Source: Martelella endophytica (GTDB lineage: Bacteria; Pseudomonadota; Alphaproteobacteria; Rhizobiales; Rhizobiaceae). From it: a stretch of 64,000 bases of DNA. The notes beneath the pieces were generated by a model that was not told where the DNA came from, searched no databases, and saw only the letters and a list, made by a program, of their open reading frames with translations. Both the position numbers and the translations under genes were made by a program. The stretch is taken from contig NZ_CP010803.1 in NCBI RefSeq assembly GCF_000960975.1, positions 2,960,272 to 3,024,271 of the forward strand. The letters are read 5' to 3'. This document shows, piece by piece, positions 10,852-19,262 of this stretch (the first letter of the stretch is position 1; every line of letters begins with the position of its first letter).

Positions 10852-11249
10852 TCAAGTATCGCGTGATCCGTTCCGTTTCCGGGGCAGCGACAAGCGCGCC
10901 AGGACCGATCCTCCCAAGACTTGACCGCGAATAAAAGGCAAGAATTTAAGCTCCCTGCCTGTTTTATGGGCTCAACCTAGCCTACGGATTGGGCTTTGTC
11001 ACCCTTTATTTTGCAAATTTACGACACTGGATGCACTTTTTCAGTTTGACAATTGAGTGTGCACAATCTGCAACGTTTCAAGACCTTGACACTTGTCAAA
11101 CCGCATGTCTGCAGGCCTGCGACACAGTTTTTCCGGCTGATTTTCACGACTTTAATTCCTCAAAGGAAGCCGCTACAAGGGGTGCCGGAGAAACCCAAGG
11201 TTAAACACGATTCCCGGCAATCCGGGACTGCCACAGAAAGCGGCTCCTC
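10852..11249. other. Intergenic leader of proS
   Basis: About 400 bases without a convincing gene. Short open frames here lack ribosome binding sites and family resemblance. The segment presumably holds the promoter and leader of proS, but I could not assign -35/-10 boxes with confidence. It is more AT-rich than the flanking genes in its first half. Confidence 0.5.
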
Positions 11250-12569
11250 ATGCGCCTTTCCCGTTACTTTCTGCCGATCCTGAAGGAAAACCCCAAGGAG
11301 GCGGAGATTGTTTCGCACCGTTTCATGCTGCGTTCCGGCATGGTCCGCCAGAACTCGCAGGGCATCTATACCTGGCTGCCGCTGGGCAAGCGCGTGCTCG
11401 ACAAGGTGAACGCCATCATCCGCGAGGAGCAGAACCGTTCGGGCGCCATCGAGCTGCTGATGCCAACCATGCAGTCCGCCGATCTTTGGATCGAGAGCGG
11501 TCGCTATGAGGCCTATGGCAAGGAGATGCTGCGCATCACCGACCGGCAGGAACGCGCAATGCTGTTCGGCCCCACCAATGAGGAAGTGATCACCGATATC
11601 TTCCGCAGCTATGTGCGGTCCTACAAGCAGCTCCCGCTCAATCTCTACCACATCCAGTGGAAGTTCCGCGACGAGATCCGTCCGCGTTTCGGCACGATGC
11701 GCTCCCGCGAGTTCATGATGAAGGATGCCTATTCCTTCGATCTGACGCGGGAAGGGGCTGAGCATTCCTACAAGAAGATGTTCACCGCCTATCTCAGGAC
11801 CTTCGACCGGCTCGGCCTGCGCGCCATTCCCATGCGCGCCGATACCGGCCCGATCGGCGGCGACCTCAGCCACGAATTCATCATTCTCGCCGAGACCGGT
11901 GAATCGGAGGTGTTCTGCCACCGCGATTTCGTGAACTTCGACATTCCGCCGGAAGATGTCGATTTCGACAGCGCCGAGGCGATGCAGGACGTTTTCGCCA
12001 AGTGGACCTCGGTCTATGCCGCCACCGACGAGATGCATGATGCGGCGGTTTTCGATGCGCTGCCGGAAGGCGAGCGGCTTTCCGCGCGCGGTATCGAGGT
12101 CGGCCACATCTTCTATTTCGGCACCAAGTATTCCGAGCCGCTGAACGCCAAGGTTCAGGGCCCCGACGGCAAGGAGCATACCGTTCACATGGGCTCCTAC
12201 GGTATCGGCCCGACGCGCCTTGTTCCCGCCATCATCGAAGCATCCCATGACGAGAACGGAATCATCTGGCCGCGTTCGGTCGCACCGTTCGAGACGATCA
12301 TCGTCAACATGAAGGCGGGTGACGCCGCCTGCGACGGGGTTGCCGAGCGCCTTTACGAGGCCCTGACCAATGCCGGCCAGGACGTGCTCTATGACGATAC
12401 CGATGAGCGCGCCGGCGCCAAGTTCGCGACCGCTGACCTCATCGGCGCGCCGTTCCAGATCATCGTCGGCCCGCGTGGCGTCGCCAATGGCGAAGTCGAG
12501 GTCAAGGACCGCAAGACCGGTGCCCGCGAAACGATGACGGTCGAGGCGGCGCTCGCAAGGGTGGCCTGA
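11250..12569 (+). CDS. proS: Prolyl-tRNA synthetase, short form
   Basis: Charges tRNA-Pro with proline. The 439-residue length and lack of the long editing insertion between motifs 2 and 3 match the short alphaproteobacterial ProRS. Class II motifs are visible: a motif 2 region around [31 protein letters not shown] and a motif 3-like [11 protein letters not shown]. The C-terminal anticodon-binding domain includes [23 protein letters not shown]. The start ATG at 11250 begins with the conserved MRLSRYFLP. Confidence 0.95.
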   Translation: MRLSRYFLPILKENPKEAEIVSHRFMLRSGMVRQNSQGIYTWLPLGKRVLDKVNAIIREEQNRSGAIELLMPTMQSADLWIESGRYEAYGKEMLRITDRQERAMLFGPTNEEVITDIFRSYVRSYKQLPLNLYHIQWKFRDEIRPRFGTMRSREFMMKDAYSFDLTREGAEHSYKKMFTAYLRTFDRLGLRAIPMRADTGPIGGDLSHEFIILAETGESEVFCHRDFVNFDIPPEDVDFDSAEAMQDVFAKWTSVYAATDEMHDAAVFDALPEGERLSARGIEVGHIFYFGTKYSEPLNAKVQGPDGKEHTVHMGSYGIGPTRLVPAIIEASHDENGIIWPRSVAPFETIIVNMKAGDAACDGVAERLYEALTNAGQDVLYDDTDERAGAKFATADLIGAPFQIIVGPRGVANGEVEVKDRKTGARETMTVEAALARVA

Positions 12570-12653
12570 GCGCGCGAGCCGGCAGGTCCGGCACGCGACA
12601 CATGAAACAGGGCGGCTTCGCGTGGTGCGGGGCCCTGAGGGAGATAGGCCTGA

Positions 12654-13952
12654 ATGGCGGCTGCAGACGAGACAATCGAGGACATCCGGCGCGCTTCGGC
12701 CAAGCCGTTTTCCGTTTTCGAACGCATGGTCGCCTGGCGCTATCTGCGGGCCAGGCGCAAGGAAGCCTTCATCTCGGTCATTGCCGGTTTCTCCTTTGTC
12801 GGCATCATGCTCGGCGTTGCCACGCTGATCATCGTGATGGCGGTGATGAACGGTTTTCGTAGTGAGCTCGTCAGCCGCATCCTCGGCATCAACGGCCACG
12901 TCGTGGTGCTTCCGGCCGGCGAGCCCTTCAACGACTATCAGGCCCTCACCGAGCGGCTGCAGGGCGTCGAGGGCGTGAAGCTCGCTTTCCCGCTGGTGGA
13001 AGGCCAGGCACTGGTTTCCGGCGCGCAAGGGGCTGGCAGTGGCGCGCTGGTGCGCGGTATCCGGCCGGATGACCTCTTGAAACTGACGACGGTTTCCGAT
13101 CACCTCATCGAGGGCGACATGGTGGGCTATACCGCTGGCGACAGCGTGCTGATCGGTTCGCGCATGGCGACCTCGCTCGGCCTGTTCTCCGGTGACAAGA
13201 TCACGCTGATCTCGCCGGAAGGCGATGTCACCCCCTTCGGCGTCAATCCGCGGGTCAAGGGCTATCCTGTCTCGGGCATCTTCGAGATCGGCATGTCGGA
13301 ATACGACGCCTCGATCCTGTTCATGCCGCTGAAGCAGGCGCAGGCCTATTTCAATGCGGGCGATACGGTGCAGAGCATCGAGGTGTTTCTCGATCACCCC
13401 GATGATGTCGATGCGGTCATCCCGAGGATCAGGGAAGCCGCCGGCGAGAACGTGCTGATTTCCGACTGGCGGCAGAACAACCGCACCTTCTTCTCCGCGC
13501 TTGAGGTGGAGCGCAACGTGATGTTCATGATCCTGACGCTGATCGTCATCGTGGCGGCGCTGAACATCATTTCCGGCCTGATCATGCTCGTGAAGGACAA
13601 GGGGCCGGATATCGCGATCCTGCGCACCATGGGCGCCTCTTCCGGCGCGGTGATGCGCATCTTCTTCATGACCGGGGCCGCCATCGGCCTGACCGGCACA
13701 CTGGCCGGCCTCGTTCTCGGCGTCGTGGTGTGCCTCAACATCGAATCCATCCGCGAGTTCTTCTCGTGGATTTCCGGCACGGTGATCTTCGACCCGCAGG
13801 TCTATTTCCTGAGCACCCTGCCGGCCGAGATGAGCTTCGGCGAAACGGCGACCGTCGTGCTGATGGCGCTCGGCCTGTCCTTCCTGGCCACCATCTTTCC
13901 GGCCTGGCGCGCCTCGCGCCTCGATCCGGTCCAGGCACTGCGTTACGAGTAG
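12654..13952 (+). CDS. Lipoprotein-releasing ABC transporter permease (LolC/LolE family)
   Basis: A 432-residue inner-membrane permease that, with LolD, extracts outer-membrane lipoproteins and passes them to LolA. One N-terminal helix ([29 protein letters not shown]) is followed by a large periplasmic domain and three C-terminal helices in the FtsX fold. Alphaproteobacteria usually have a single permease of this type that forms a homodimer. The start ATG at 12654 has a GGGAGA nearby. It is followed 11 bases later by lolD. Confidence 0.92.
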   Translation: MAAADETIEDIRRASAKPFSVFERMVAWRYLRARRKEAFISVIAGFSFVGIMLGVATLIIVMAVMNGFRSELVSRILGINGHVVVLPAGEPFNDYQALTERLQGVEGVKLAFPLVEGQALVSGAQGAGSGALVRGIRPDDLLKLTTVSDHLIEGDMVGYTAGDSVLIGSRMATSLGLFSGDKITLISPEGDVTPFGVNPRVKGYPVSGIFEIGMSEYDASILFMPLKQAQAYFNAGDTVQSIEVFLDHPDDVDAVIPRIREAAGENVLISDWRQNNRTFFSALEVERNVMFMILTLIVIVAALNIISGLIMLVKDKGPDIAILRTMGASSGAVMRIFFMTGAAIGLTGTLAGLVLGVVVCLNIESIREFFSWISGTVIFDPQVYFLSTLPAEMSFGETATVVLMALGLSFLATIFPAWRASRLDPVQALRYE

Positions 13953-13963
13953 GAGAGAGCAGC

Positions 13964-14671
13964 GTGGCGACACCGGCACTTGAACTGAAATCGATCGAGC
14001 GGGAATACGGGCAGGGCGATTCCGTGCTTAAGGTTCTGCGCGGCGCTTCGATGACCATCAATCCCGGCGAGATGGTGGCGCTTGTCGCGCCATCCGGCAC
14101 GGGCAAGTCGACGCTGCTGCAGATCGCAGGCCTGCTGGAGAAGCCGACCGCGGGGGAGGTGTTCATCGCCGGCCGCGCGGCGACGAGCCTCGATGATGCC
14201 GCCCGCACGGCGCTGCGCCGCAACGATATCGGCTTCGTCTACCAGTTCCACCATCTGCTTCCGGAATTCTCCGCCCGTGAGAACATCATGCTGCCGCAGC
14301 TGATTGCGGGGTTGACGCCCGCCGAGGCGCGCGAGCGGGCCGAGCAGATGCTCGATTACCTGAAGATCGCCCATCGCGGCGAGCACCGGCCGGCCGAACT
14401 CTCCGGCGGCGAGCAGCAGCGCGTCGCCATTGCCCGCGCCGTCGCCAATGCGCCGAGCCTGCTGCTGGCCGACGAGCCGACCGGCAATCTCGATCCGGAG
14501 ACCGCCGGCTATGTCTTCGAGGCGCTTGAGGCGTTGGTGCGCCAGTCCGGCCTTGCCGCGCTGATCGCGACCCACAATCTCCATCTCGCCGCCCGCATGG
14601 ATCGCCGGGTGACGCTTTCCGACGGTCACGTCGTTGATGCGGATGCTGTGAGCAACCCGGCGGCGGGCTGA
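13964..14671 (+). CDS. lolD: Lipoprotein-releasing ABC transporter ATP-binding protein
   Basis: The ATPase that powers lipoprotein release. It has a Walker A variant APSGTGKST, the Q-loop [14 protein letters not shown] typical of LolD, the signature [14 protein letters not shown], Walker [13 protein letters not shown] and the switch histidine ATHN. The start is the GTG at 13964 with an AGGAGAGAG eight bases upstream, overlapping the end of the permease gene region; it gives 235 residues. Co-transcribed with the permease. Confidence 0.94.
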   Translation: MATPALELKSIEREYGQGDSVLKVLRGASMTINPGEMVALVAPSGTGKSTLLQIAGLLEKPTAGEVFIAGRAATSLDDAARTALRRNDIGFVYQFHHLLPEFSARENIMLPQLIAGLTPAEARERAEQMLDYLKIAHRGEHRPAELSGGEQQRVAIARAVANAPSLLLADEPTGNLDPETAGYVFEALEALVRQSGLAALIATHNLHLAARMDRRVTLSDGHVVDADAVSNPAAG

Positions 14672-14746
14672 GCTACAGCTTCGCTTGCCCGCAGGCGGAA
14701 GGCGCAAATTGCCTTCGCTTGCCGCTTTCCCGCCCAGCTCTTCCCC

Positions 14747-14787
14747 AAAAGCCTCTCTCCCCCTCGGGACGAAAAAGAGAGGCTTTT
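14747..14787 (+). terminator. Rho-independent terminator after lolD
   Basis: Arms AAAAGCCTCTCT (14747-14758) and AGAGAGGCTTTT (14776-14787) are perfectly complementary, with a 17-base loop and a TTTT run. This ends the proS-lol transcription unit. Confidence 0.85.
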
Positions 14788-14998
14788 CCCTCAACCACAT
14801 GCGACGATCATACTGCCTGCTCCTGGAGCGCCCGTTGAAATCGGCACCCGGTCATGCCCGTTGCGGCGGTCCTGAGGGCTGATGCCCGCGCAGGGACGCC
14901 ATGCACCCGATCCCTCCCGCCTGTCCTTCCTGCCTTGCCGATGACGAACCCGTTCGAAATCGCGAAAGCCGGGTGCCAACGACTATTCCCACTTGTCA

Positions 14999-15018
14999 AA
15001 TAGGAATAATTTCCTATT
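14999..15018. promoter_or_regulatory. Perfect palindrome resembling the CI-like repressor operators
   Basis: AATAGGAATAATTTCCTATT: eight-base arms around a TAAT centre. The ATAGGAAT half-site matches the operator half-sites flanking the S24 repressor at about 62.2-63.1 kb, but the spacing between ATAGG and CCTAT is eight bases here rather than six. It lies in an AT-rich spacer upstream of the small gene at 15345. Whether the same regulator binds is unknown. Confidence 0.45.
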
Positions 15019-15344
15019 ATTGAGGTAACAACCGGAGCGGGAATATCTGGAGGGAATGTATCGTCCGTAAAATCCATCGTAAGGCGCGGCGTCTCACTTT
15101 GAAGAAAAAAACTTAATTTTCCGGACAAGTGATGAATATCCATTCGTTATTTATTCGCATATTACATTCAAAATATAAGTATAAAATCAATACGTCACAT
15201 GTATAAATATAATATATATCGAATATATACACGTAAAAAATCACAACATGCAGAACATTTACTTAAGGTTGACTTTGGATATAATTGCAACCGGCCGCGC
15301 GTTCACAAGGTTCAACACAGTCCAATCAGGAGAAGGGCGCAAAC
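15019..15344. other. AT-rich intergenic segment
   Basis: A low-GC stretch, most extreme around 15150-15245 with many TATA-like steps. It holds no convincing gene. It could contain the promoter of the gene at 15345 or be a scar of an older insertion. Nothing more specific can be supported. Confidence 0.5.
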
Positions 15345-15614
15345 ATGTCGCAGGGAGATACAGGAGATAACAGTCAGAAGTTCGCGCGTTCTGACGAGGA
15401 GCGAGAGGCGTGGAACCGCTATATGCGCAACTTCCGCCGTGGTTTCAAGCAGAGGGGGCTGACCAGTCTGTCGACGGTCATCACCGTCGAACATGCTGAT
15501 TTCATTGATCAGTATGGTCGGGCGAGGGGGTGTCAGTCGAAGCGGGAGGCGCTGATGATGATCATCGACGACGTCAAGAAACGCTTCGAGACCGAAGGAG
15601 ATCAGGACGCATGA
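15345..15614 (+). CDS. Small ribbon-helix-helix-like hypothetical protein
   Basis: An 89-residue charged protein. The segment LSTVITVEHADFIDQYGRARGCQSKREALMMIIDDVKKRFE has the strand plus two helices expected of a ribbon-helix-helix DNA-binding fold; the N-terminal 35 residues are hydrophilic. The start ATG at 15345 follows AGGAGAAGG. Its AT-rich promoter region with a palindrome suggests regulated expression. A GC-rich hairpin follows the stop at about 15620-15638. I do not recognise the family beyond this. Confidence 0.6.
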   Translation: MSQGDTGDNSQKFARSDEEREAWNRYMRNFRRGFKQRGLTSLSTVITVEHADFIDQYGRARGCQSKREALMMIIDDVKKRFETEGDQDA

Positions 15615-15896
15615 TCGGCCCGCCCGAAGACGGGCGGAAAGCCCTATCCGGAGGCGGAAAACGCGCATTGCCGCGGCAAGCCCATATCCGCCTCCGGAGG
15701 TTGTTCCGCCAACGTGGAACCTGCGTCAGGGGTCCAAGATAAGAATTTCTTCCTATTTTCCCCTCGCCGTGATGGCGCGCCTGCAGCCCCGATGGCAATC
15801 ACCTTCGTCTGCCTCGTCATTCCGGCTTGCATCCCCATTGTCTCTCGCCTAGAAGGGCGTGGATATTCGACGCAATGGCTTTTTGCTTCGCTCGAT

Positions 15897-15981
15897 GCGC
15901 GTGTGGCGGAATTGGTAGACGCAGCAGGTTTAGGTCCTGCCGCCGCAAGGTGTGGGGGTTCGAGTCCCTCCACGCGCACCA
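15897..15981 (+). tRNA. tRNA-Leu(TAG)
   Basis: An 85-base class II tRNA with encoded CCA. The acceptor stem GCGCGTG pairs with CACGCGC. The D-arm carries the leucine-type GGAATTGGTAGAC, the anticodon loop TTTAGGT gives anticodon TAG, there is a long variable arm, and the T-arm contains GGTTCGAGTCC. It probably served as the attachment site of the tyrosine-recombinase element whose integrase now lies at 59295 beyond the inserted Mu-like prophage. Confidence 0.97.
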
Positions 15982-16014
15982 ACATTCAAGAGCTTTTTTC
16001 GCTCTAACCTATTG

Positions 16015-16034
16015 AAAATAAAATATTTTATTTT
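16015..16034. terminator. Perfect AT palindrome between tRNA-Leu and the Mu-like right end
   Basis: AAAATAAAATATTTTATTTT is a perfect 20-base palindrome. It lies just before the proposed insertion point and may end tRNA transcription or belong to the attachment region of the outer element. Confidence 0.45.
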
Positions 16035-16071
16035 TGTTTAATTTTCAGGTCTTGCCTGATCTGTGCTTTTT

Positions 16072-16076
16072 GTGTA
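16072..16076. repeat. Target-site duplication GTGTA, tRNA side
   Basis: GTGTA directly precedes the TG at 16077 and recurs at 59253-59257 directly after the CA at 59251-59252. A five-base duplication is what MuA-family transposases make. On its own it could be chance; the matched terminal sequences make it credible. Confidence 0.7.
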
Positions 16077-16152
16077 TGTAGCGTGACGCGCGGTTTTGCA
16101 ATTTTGACAGCTGGTTTTGCAGCAGCACAATTACATAAATTGCCGGAAGTGG
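16077..16152. repeat. Proposed right terminus of the Mu-like prophage
   Basis: Begins TGTAGCGTGACGCGCGGTT and contains GGTTTTGCA twice (16092-16100 and 16112-16120), 20 bases apart, which may be transposase-binding sites. The stop codon of the flavin oxidoreductase gene follows at 16153. The 76-base length fits the compact right end of Mu-type elements. Terminal similarity to the other end is described under the element. Confidence 0.65.
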
Positions 16153-17157
16153 CTATCTTTGACCTGTTGTTTCGGTCCATCTCTGACATGAAACATGCTC
16201 TTCGCCCCGAGAGTAATAGTGGCACTTCCCGTTATTTTTACATCCCCACTCGGGTTCACTCAAAAAGTTAGGGTTGGCCAGCAAATCTCGGCAGAGCCCG
16301 ATGTGGACGTTCGATGGTAACTCTTTCCTTTTCGGGAAAATTCTTCCTGACATAATAAACTGCTGGTCTGGGAAATGACTTGCCACTGATAGGCCGTCTG
16401 CGAAGCGCTCCGAAATGATTTCTTCTCTGCTAGGATATATAAGTCTCTTATCAATATTGTAGAACCCGGAGGATAAGTCGACCAAGTCAAACCCCGTGCC
16501 GACTATGTCAGTCAAAAAAACTTCGCGGCCATGAGAGTCAAAATTTGGTTCTCCGCTTCGAAGTGAAATACGGATCGAAGTCTCACTGCCCATCGATCTG
16601 AGCCGAGCGGACTGAACTGCCAGCCATTCAAGTACTTTCTCCGCTTTGGCGTAGATCCTTTTGTCCACTAATAAGCCAAGAAGATAGCCATGCGCGGCAT
16701 GGATTTGGATATGCTCAAAGCCTTGATCTAAGGCCATAGCTGAAGCCAATTCAAAGGAACTGAGGATTTTTTCGACCGAACTATCGTCGATCGCATTTAC
16801 GAGATCGCGAGAGGCCCTAATAACTTCACGAGCATCTTTAGCGACAAACTTCCTGGCACCTTTATATCCTGACCAAGTCGTCGAAAGCTGGATGCCAGGA
16901 CGAGTACCCCTGGCCTTAACCGCTTTGGCAAGATCAGGCCATATGCGATCACGGGTTAGAACCGGTGTAGCCGAATTGGTGCCGTAGCCATCTGGAACCA
17001 CAACGTTGCCAATAATTGCGCAGTACAAATCTTTCGAGCTTCGAAGTTCATAAAATTCAACATATCTCTTGTCGGGCATGCCAGACGTAAGGAGCCCCGT
17101 GTTTATACCAACGAAAAAGACTCGTTTATCCTTGGAGATACTCATATCTTCGGCCAT
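16153..17157 (-). CDS. Old-yellow-enzyme-like FMN oxidoreductase with C-terminal cysteines
   Basis: A 334-residue TIM-barrel-type protein. The OYE hallmark IHAAHGYLL occurs at residues 152-160, followed by GFDLVDLSSGF (222-232), SGRIF and a phosphate-site-like IGLCRDLLANPNFL (287-299). After it come Cys306, Cys312 and Cys324, a spacing unlike the usual dienoyl-CoA reductase cluster motif. The usual substrate loop after the hallmark differs from standard enoate reductases, so the substrate cannot be predicted. The start ATG at 17157 overlaps the MazG-like gene by 32 bases, with GAGGG close upstream; the ATG at 17144 is an alternative. Third gene of a tight operon on the right arm of the Mu-like prophage. 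Confidence 0.8.
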   Translation of the reverse strand: MAEDMSISKDKRVFFVGINTGLLTSGMPDKRYVEFYELRSSKDLYCAIIGNVVVPDGYGTNSATPVLTRDRIWPDLAKAVKARGTRPGIQLSTTWSGYKGARKFVAKDAREVIRASRDLVNAIDDSSVEKILSSFELASAMALDQGFEHIQIHAAHGYLLGLLVDKRIYAKAEKVLEWLAVQSARLRSMGSETSIRISLRSGEPNFDSHGREVFLTDIVGTGFDLVDLSSGFYNIDKRLIYPSREEIISERFADGLSVASHFPDQQFIMSGRIFPKRKELPSNVHIGLCRDLLANPNFLSEPEWGCKNNGKCHYYSRGEEHVSCQRWTETTGQR

Positions 17158-17479
17158 TGGCCCTCATCTTTTCAAGAACATCTTTCTCGAGATCGCCGCC
17201 TAAAATCACCGATAAACGCATGATATAAATCGTCGCATCGGCGAGTTCTTCGCGAAGCATAACAGCTTCGTCCTCTAGAGAGGGGCCCCTGTACTTGACG
17301 TTGTCTAGAGCCAGTCCGACTTTCTTGAGCCTATTGGCGAATTCTCCGACTTCTCCGATTAGGCCAACGGTGTCTTTCATCAACTGGTCGCGTCTTGCCC
17401 GATCTGAAGAGAACTCAACCGAGAATCCTCTTTGGCGATCCGCATCAATCTGAATTTTTACAATCTCGGAGAGTTCCAA
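17126..17479 (-). CDS. MazG-like nucleotide pyrophosphohydrolase
   Basis: A 117-residue all-alpha NTP-PPase of the MazG fold, expected to hydrolyse NTPs or dNTPs to the monophosphate and pyrophosphate. The metal-binding EXXE...EXXD pattern is complete: E43 and E46 in GEVGE, and E78 and D81 in EELAD. KxxxNxR follows at 104-110. The start is a TTG at 17479 with GGAG eight bases upstream, located inside the end of the dCTP-deaminase-like gene; only one base separates the two genes. The 3' end overlaps the flavin oxidoreductase gene. The tight packing implies equimolar, coupled expression. Confidence 0.85.
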   Translation of the reverse strand: MELSEIVKIQIDADRQRGFSVEFSSDRARRDQLMKDTVGLIGEVGEFANRLKKVGLALDNVKYRGPSLEDEAVMLREELADATIYIMRLSVILGGDLEKDVLEKMRANGRRYEYLQG

Positions 17480-17480
17480 T

Positions 17481-18254
17481 TTATTTCTCCTTAATTCTAT
17501 TAACTAGGGTTAAAAACAAGCTGATAAGAACAGTAGAAATTAGATTCACTAATACCGCAGAAAAATTACTCATAAGTCCCGTGCCGGCCAAAAAGAGCGC
17601 CGTAGCGTTGATGGCGATCGCTACGCCAAGACCGATGATGGTGCAAATGCGGAAAAATTCGAGGTCACGAATAACTGTCCGAGTTGCCTGGGGTAGCAAA
17701 GCGAAAGCCTCCTCCTTCTCAACAGAAACTCGTTCATCGCCCTTCACCTCATTGTATTCTTTCTGAAGGTGGTCTTTCAAAGGCCAAATGCCGGCCTGGA
17801 ACCCGTGCTGACCGACGTAGGGTTTTGTTGAGGGCGACAATAATTTGCTGAACTCAGCTTTTGCGATAGGCTCTCCCGGAGGCAACTCGATATATTTGTC
17901 TCCGATGTTCATCGTCACTAGGCCGAGGTTTCCCTGAAACCCAGGATCTGCATAGGTTGCGACAGGGCTTAGGCCAATGCTGAAAAGTGCTCCTTTGCTG
18001 ATCACTCTGACTATAATATCGTCCGGTATCAGAAGCCTTTCCGCGGTAATAAGCACCACACGATGCCCGGGCTTTATTAGAACTCGCTGTCCTGGTTTCA
18101 GTTGAATTCGTTTGGCATCCTCAGAAAGGTCGTAATACACGTTCCCCATTCGTAGTTGATAGGAAGCGGCTTCCACCATCTCCGCATCGGCATTTAGTAT
18201 CAGTTGGCCAGCTTCAATAGCCGCTTCAATTTCGTTATTGCTAAGAGTAGGCAC
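17481..18254 (-). CDS. dCTP deaminase/dUTPase-fold protein fused to two membrane helices
   Basis: A 257-residue protein. Residues 1-165 resemble dCTP deaminase: LRMGNVYYDLSED, LKPGQRVLIKPG, ERLLIPDDI, the conserved YADPGFQGNLGL and a KPYVGQHGFQ-type tail. The RSSLAR triphosphate-binding motif of DCD is replaced by KGALFS (87-92), and the catalytic glutamate position in GNxxLEFxN is Val113. Classical deamination is therefore unlikely. Two helices at about 203-225 and 230-252 would anchor it in the inner membrane. The start is a GTG at 18254 with GGGGAT upstream. First gene of the operon, same strand as phage late genes and 46 bases behind the methyltransferase. Confidence 0.8.
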   Translation of the reverse strand: MPTLSNNEIEAAIEAGQLILNADAEMVEAASYQLRMGNVYYDLSEDAKRIQLKPGQRVLIKPGHRVVLITAERLLIPDDIIVRVISKGALFSIGLSPVATYADPGFQGNLGLVTMNIGDKYIELPPGEPIAKAEFSKLLSPSTKPYVGQHGFQAGIWPLKDHLQKEYNEVKGDERVSVEKEEAFALLPQATRTVIRDLEFFRICTIIGLGVAIAINATALFLAGTGLMSNFSAVLVNLISTVLISLFLTLVNRIKEK

Positions 18255-18300
18255 TATATCCCCGCATCAATTGCCAAAATTCTCCGTGATATGAACAATA

Positions 18301-19116
18301 TTACGCACTCCAGGACAAGATTTTATTGGAAATTAGCACCTCCTTCACGCCCTTCCCATTCCTCTCCGAGATCGAATAGGTGCAATCGACCTCCTCGATC
18401 GCGAACCGTGAGAAGGTTTCGAAGACGCCTTGAACGGCGTTCAAGGACAGGATGAAGGCTCCTTGAAGGCCCTCTAAGGCCTCCGCCATCGCCTCGAAAT
18501 CCTCCCGGCCGAAGACGCCCGCGCCATAATCGGCCTCGTTTCCCCAATAGGGCGGGTCGAGATAGAACAGCATGCCCGGCCGGTCGTAGCGGCGGATGAA
18601 GTCTTGCCAGGGCAGGCATTCGATGACGACGCCGGCGAGGCGCTCGTGGATGTCCTCCAACGTCGAGGCGAGTTTGACCAGGTTGAAGCGGGCGCCGGTG
18701 GTCTTGCTGACGCCGAAGTTCCGGCCCGACACCTTCCCCCCGAAGGCGAGGCGCTGGAGGTAGAGGAAGCGGGCGGCGCGTTCGAGATCGGTCAGCGTCG
18801 TGGGATCGGTCTTCATCAGCCGCTCGAACTCCCGCCTTCCGGAGATCTGGAAGCGGAGCGTATCCATGAACTGCGGGAAGTGCCGCTGCAGGATGCGGAA
18901 GAAGTTGGCGACGTCGCCGCTGATATCGTTGATCACCTCCGTCCTCGGCTGGCGATCGCGGCGCAGGAACACGCCGCCCATTCCGACGAAGGGTTCGGCA
19001 TAGCCATCATGCGGGGTCGCGTTGATTTTGCGGATAACGGTCTTCGACAGGATGCGCTTGCCGCCGATATAACCGGCTGCGGGAACGACCGGGGCGACCG
19101 GGCGCTGATTTACCAT
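18301..19116 (-). CDS. Dam-like DNA adenine N6-methyltransferase (D12 class)
   Basis: A 271-residue type II methyltransferase. The SAM site appears near the N-terminus as AGYIGGKRIL with FVGMGGVFLRR, and the catalytic motif is DPPYWG. A helical target-recognition region lies between the two. It stands alone without a restriction partner behind the tail-fibre genes, the position of DNA-modification genes in Mu. It may protect phage DNA from host restriction. The start ATG at 19116 gives MVNQRP; the longer frame upstream is not conserved coding sequence. Confidence 0.85.
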   Translation of the reverse strand: MVNQRPVAPVVPAAGYIGGKRILSKTVIRKINATPHDGYAEPFVGMGGVFLRRDRQPRTEVINDISGDVANFFRILQRHFPQFMDTLRFQISGRREFERLMKTDPTTLTDLERAARFLYLQRLAFGGKVSGRNFGVSKTTGARFNLVKLASTLEDIHERLAGVVIECLPWQDFIRRYDRPGMLFYLDPPYWGNEADYGAGVFGREDFEAMAEALEGLQGAFILSLNAVQGVFETFSRFAIEEVDCTYSISERNGKGVKEVLISNKILSWSA

Positions 19117-19230
19117 TTCAAATATCTCACGACTCAGCCACAAATTGTGTTGCCCCTTCCGGGGCACGGGTGTGGCAGTTATCGTATGTTGCTGCCCGGC
19201 GGGTCGATCCGCAATAATTGATCCCGCCGT

Positions 19231-19252
19231 GCCATGGCCGTGAGGCCATGGC
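19231..19252. terminator. Perfect hairpin between methyltransferase and fibre-assembly genes
   Basis: GCCATGGCC and GGCCATGGC pair perfectly around GTGA. There is no T-run, so it may be a weak terminator, an RNA processing site or a regulator-binding site. A second small hairpin, GCCCC-TTCC-GGGGC, lies near 19150. Confidence 0.5.
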
Positions 19253-19262
19253 CACCCGCTTG

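Noticed and set aside
11160..13979. A 939-codon open frame antisense to proS and the Lol permease
   Set aside because: It is low-complexity Arg/His/Asp-rich translation typical of antisense frames in high-GC DNA and lies opposite two well-supported genes; no family features or ribosome binding site.
15897..15981. tRNA-Leu as attachment site of the Mu-like prophage
   Set aside because: MuA-type elements do not target tRNA genes by recombination; the tRNA is better explained as the site of the tyrosine-recombinase element. No repeat of the tRNA 3' end was seen elsewhere in the window, so the far attachment site must lie outside.
18255..18300. Placing the Mu-like right end between the methyltransferase and the dCTP-deaminase-like gene
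   Set aside because: Only 46 bases are available, part of which is the ribosome binding site of the next gene; no TG-start terminus matching the left end and no multi-site end are visible there.
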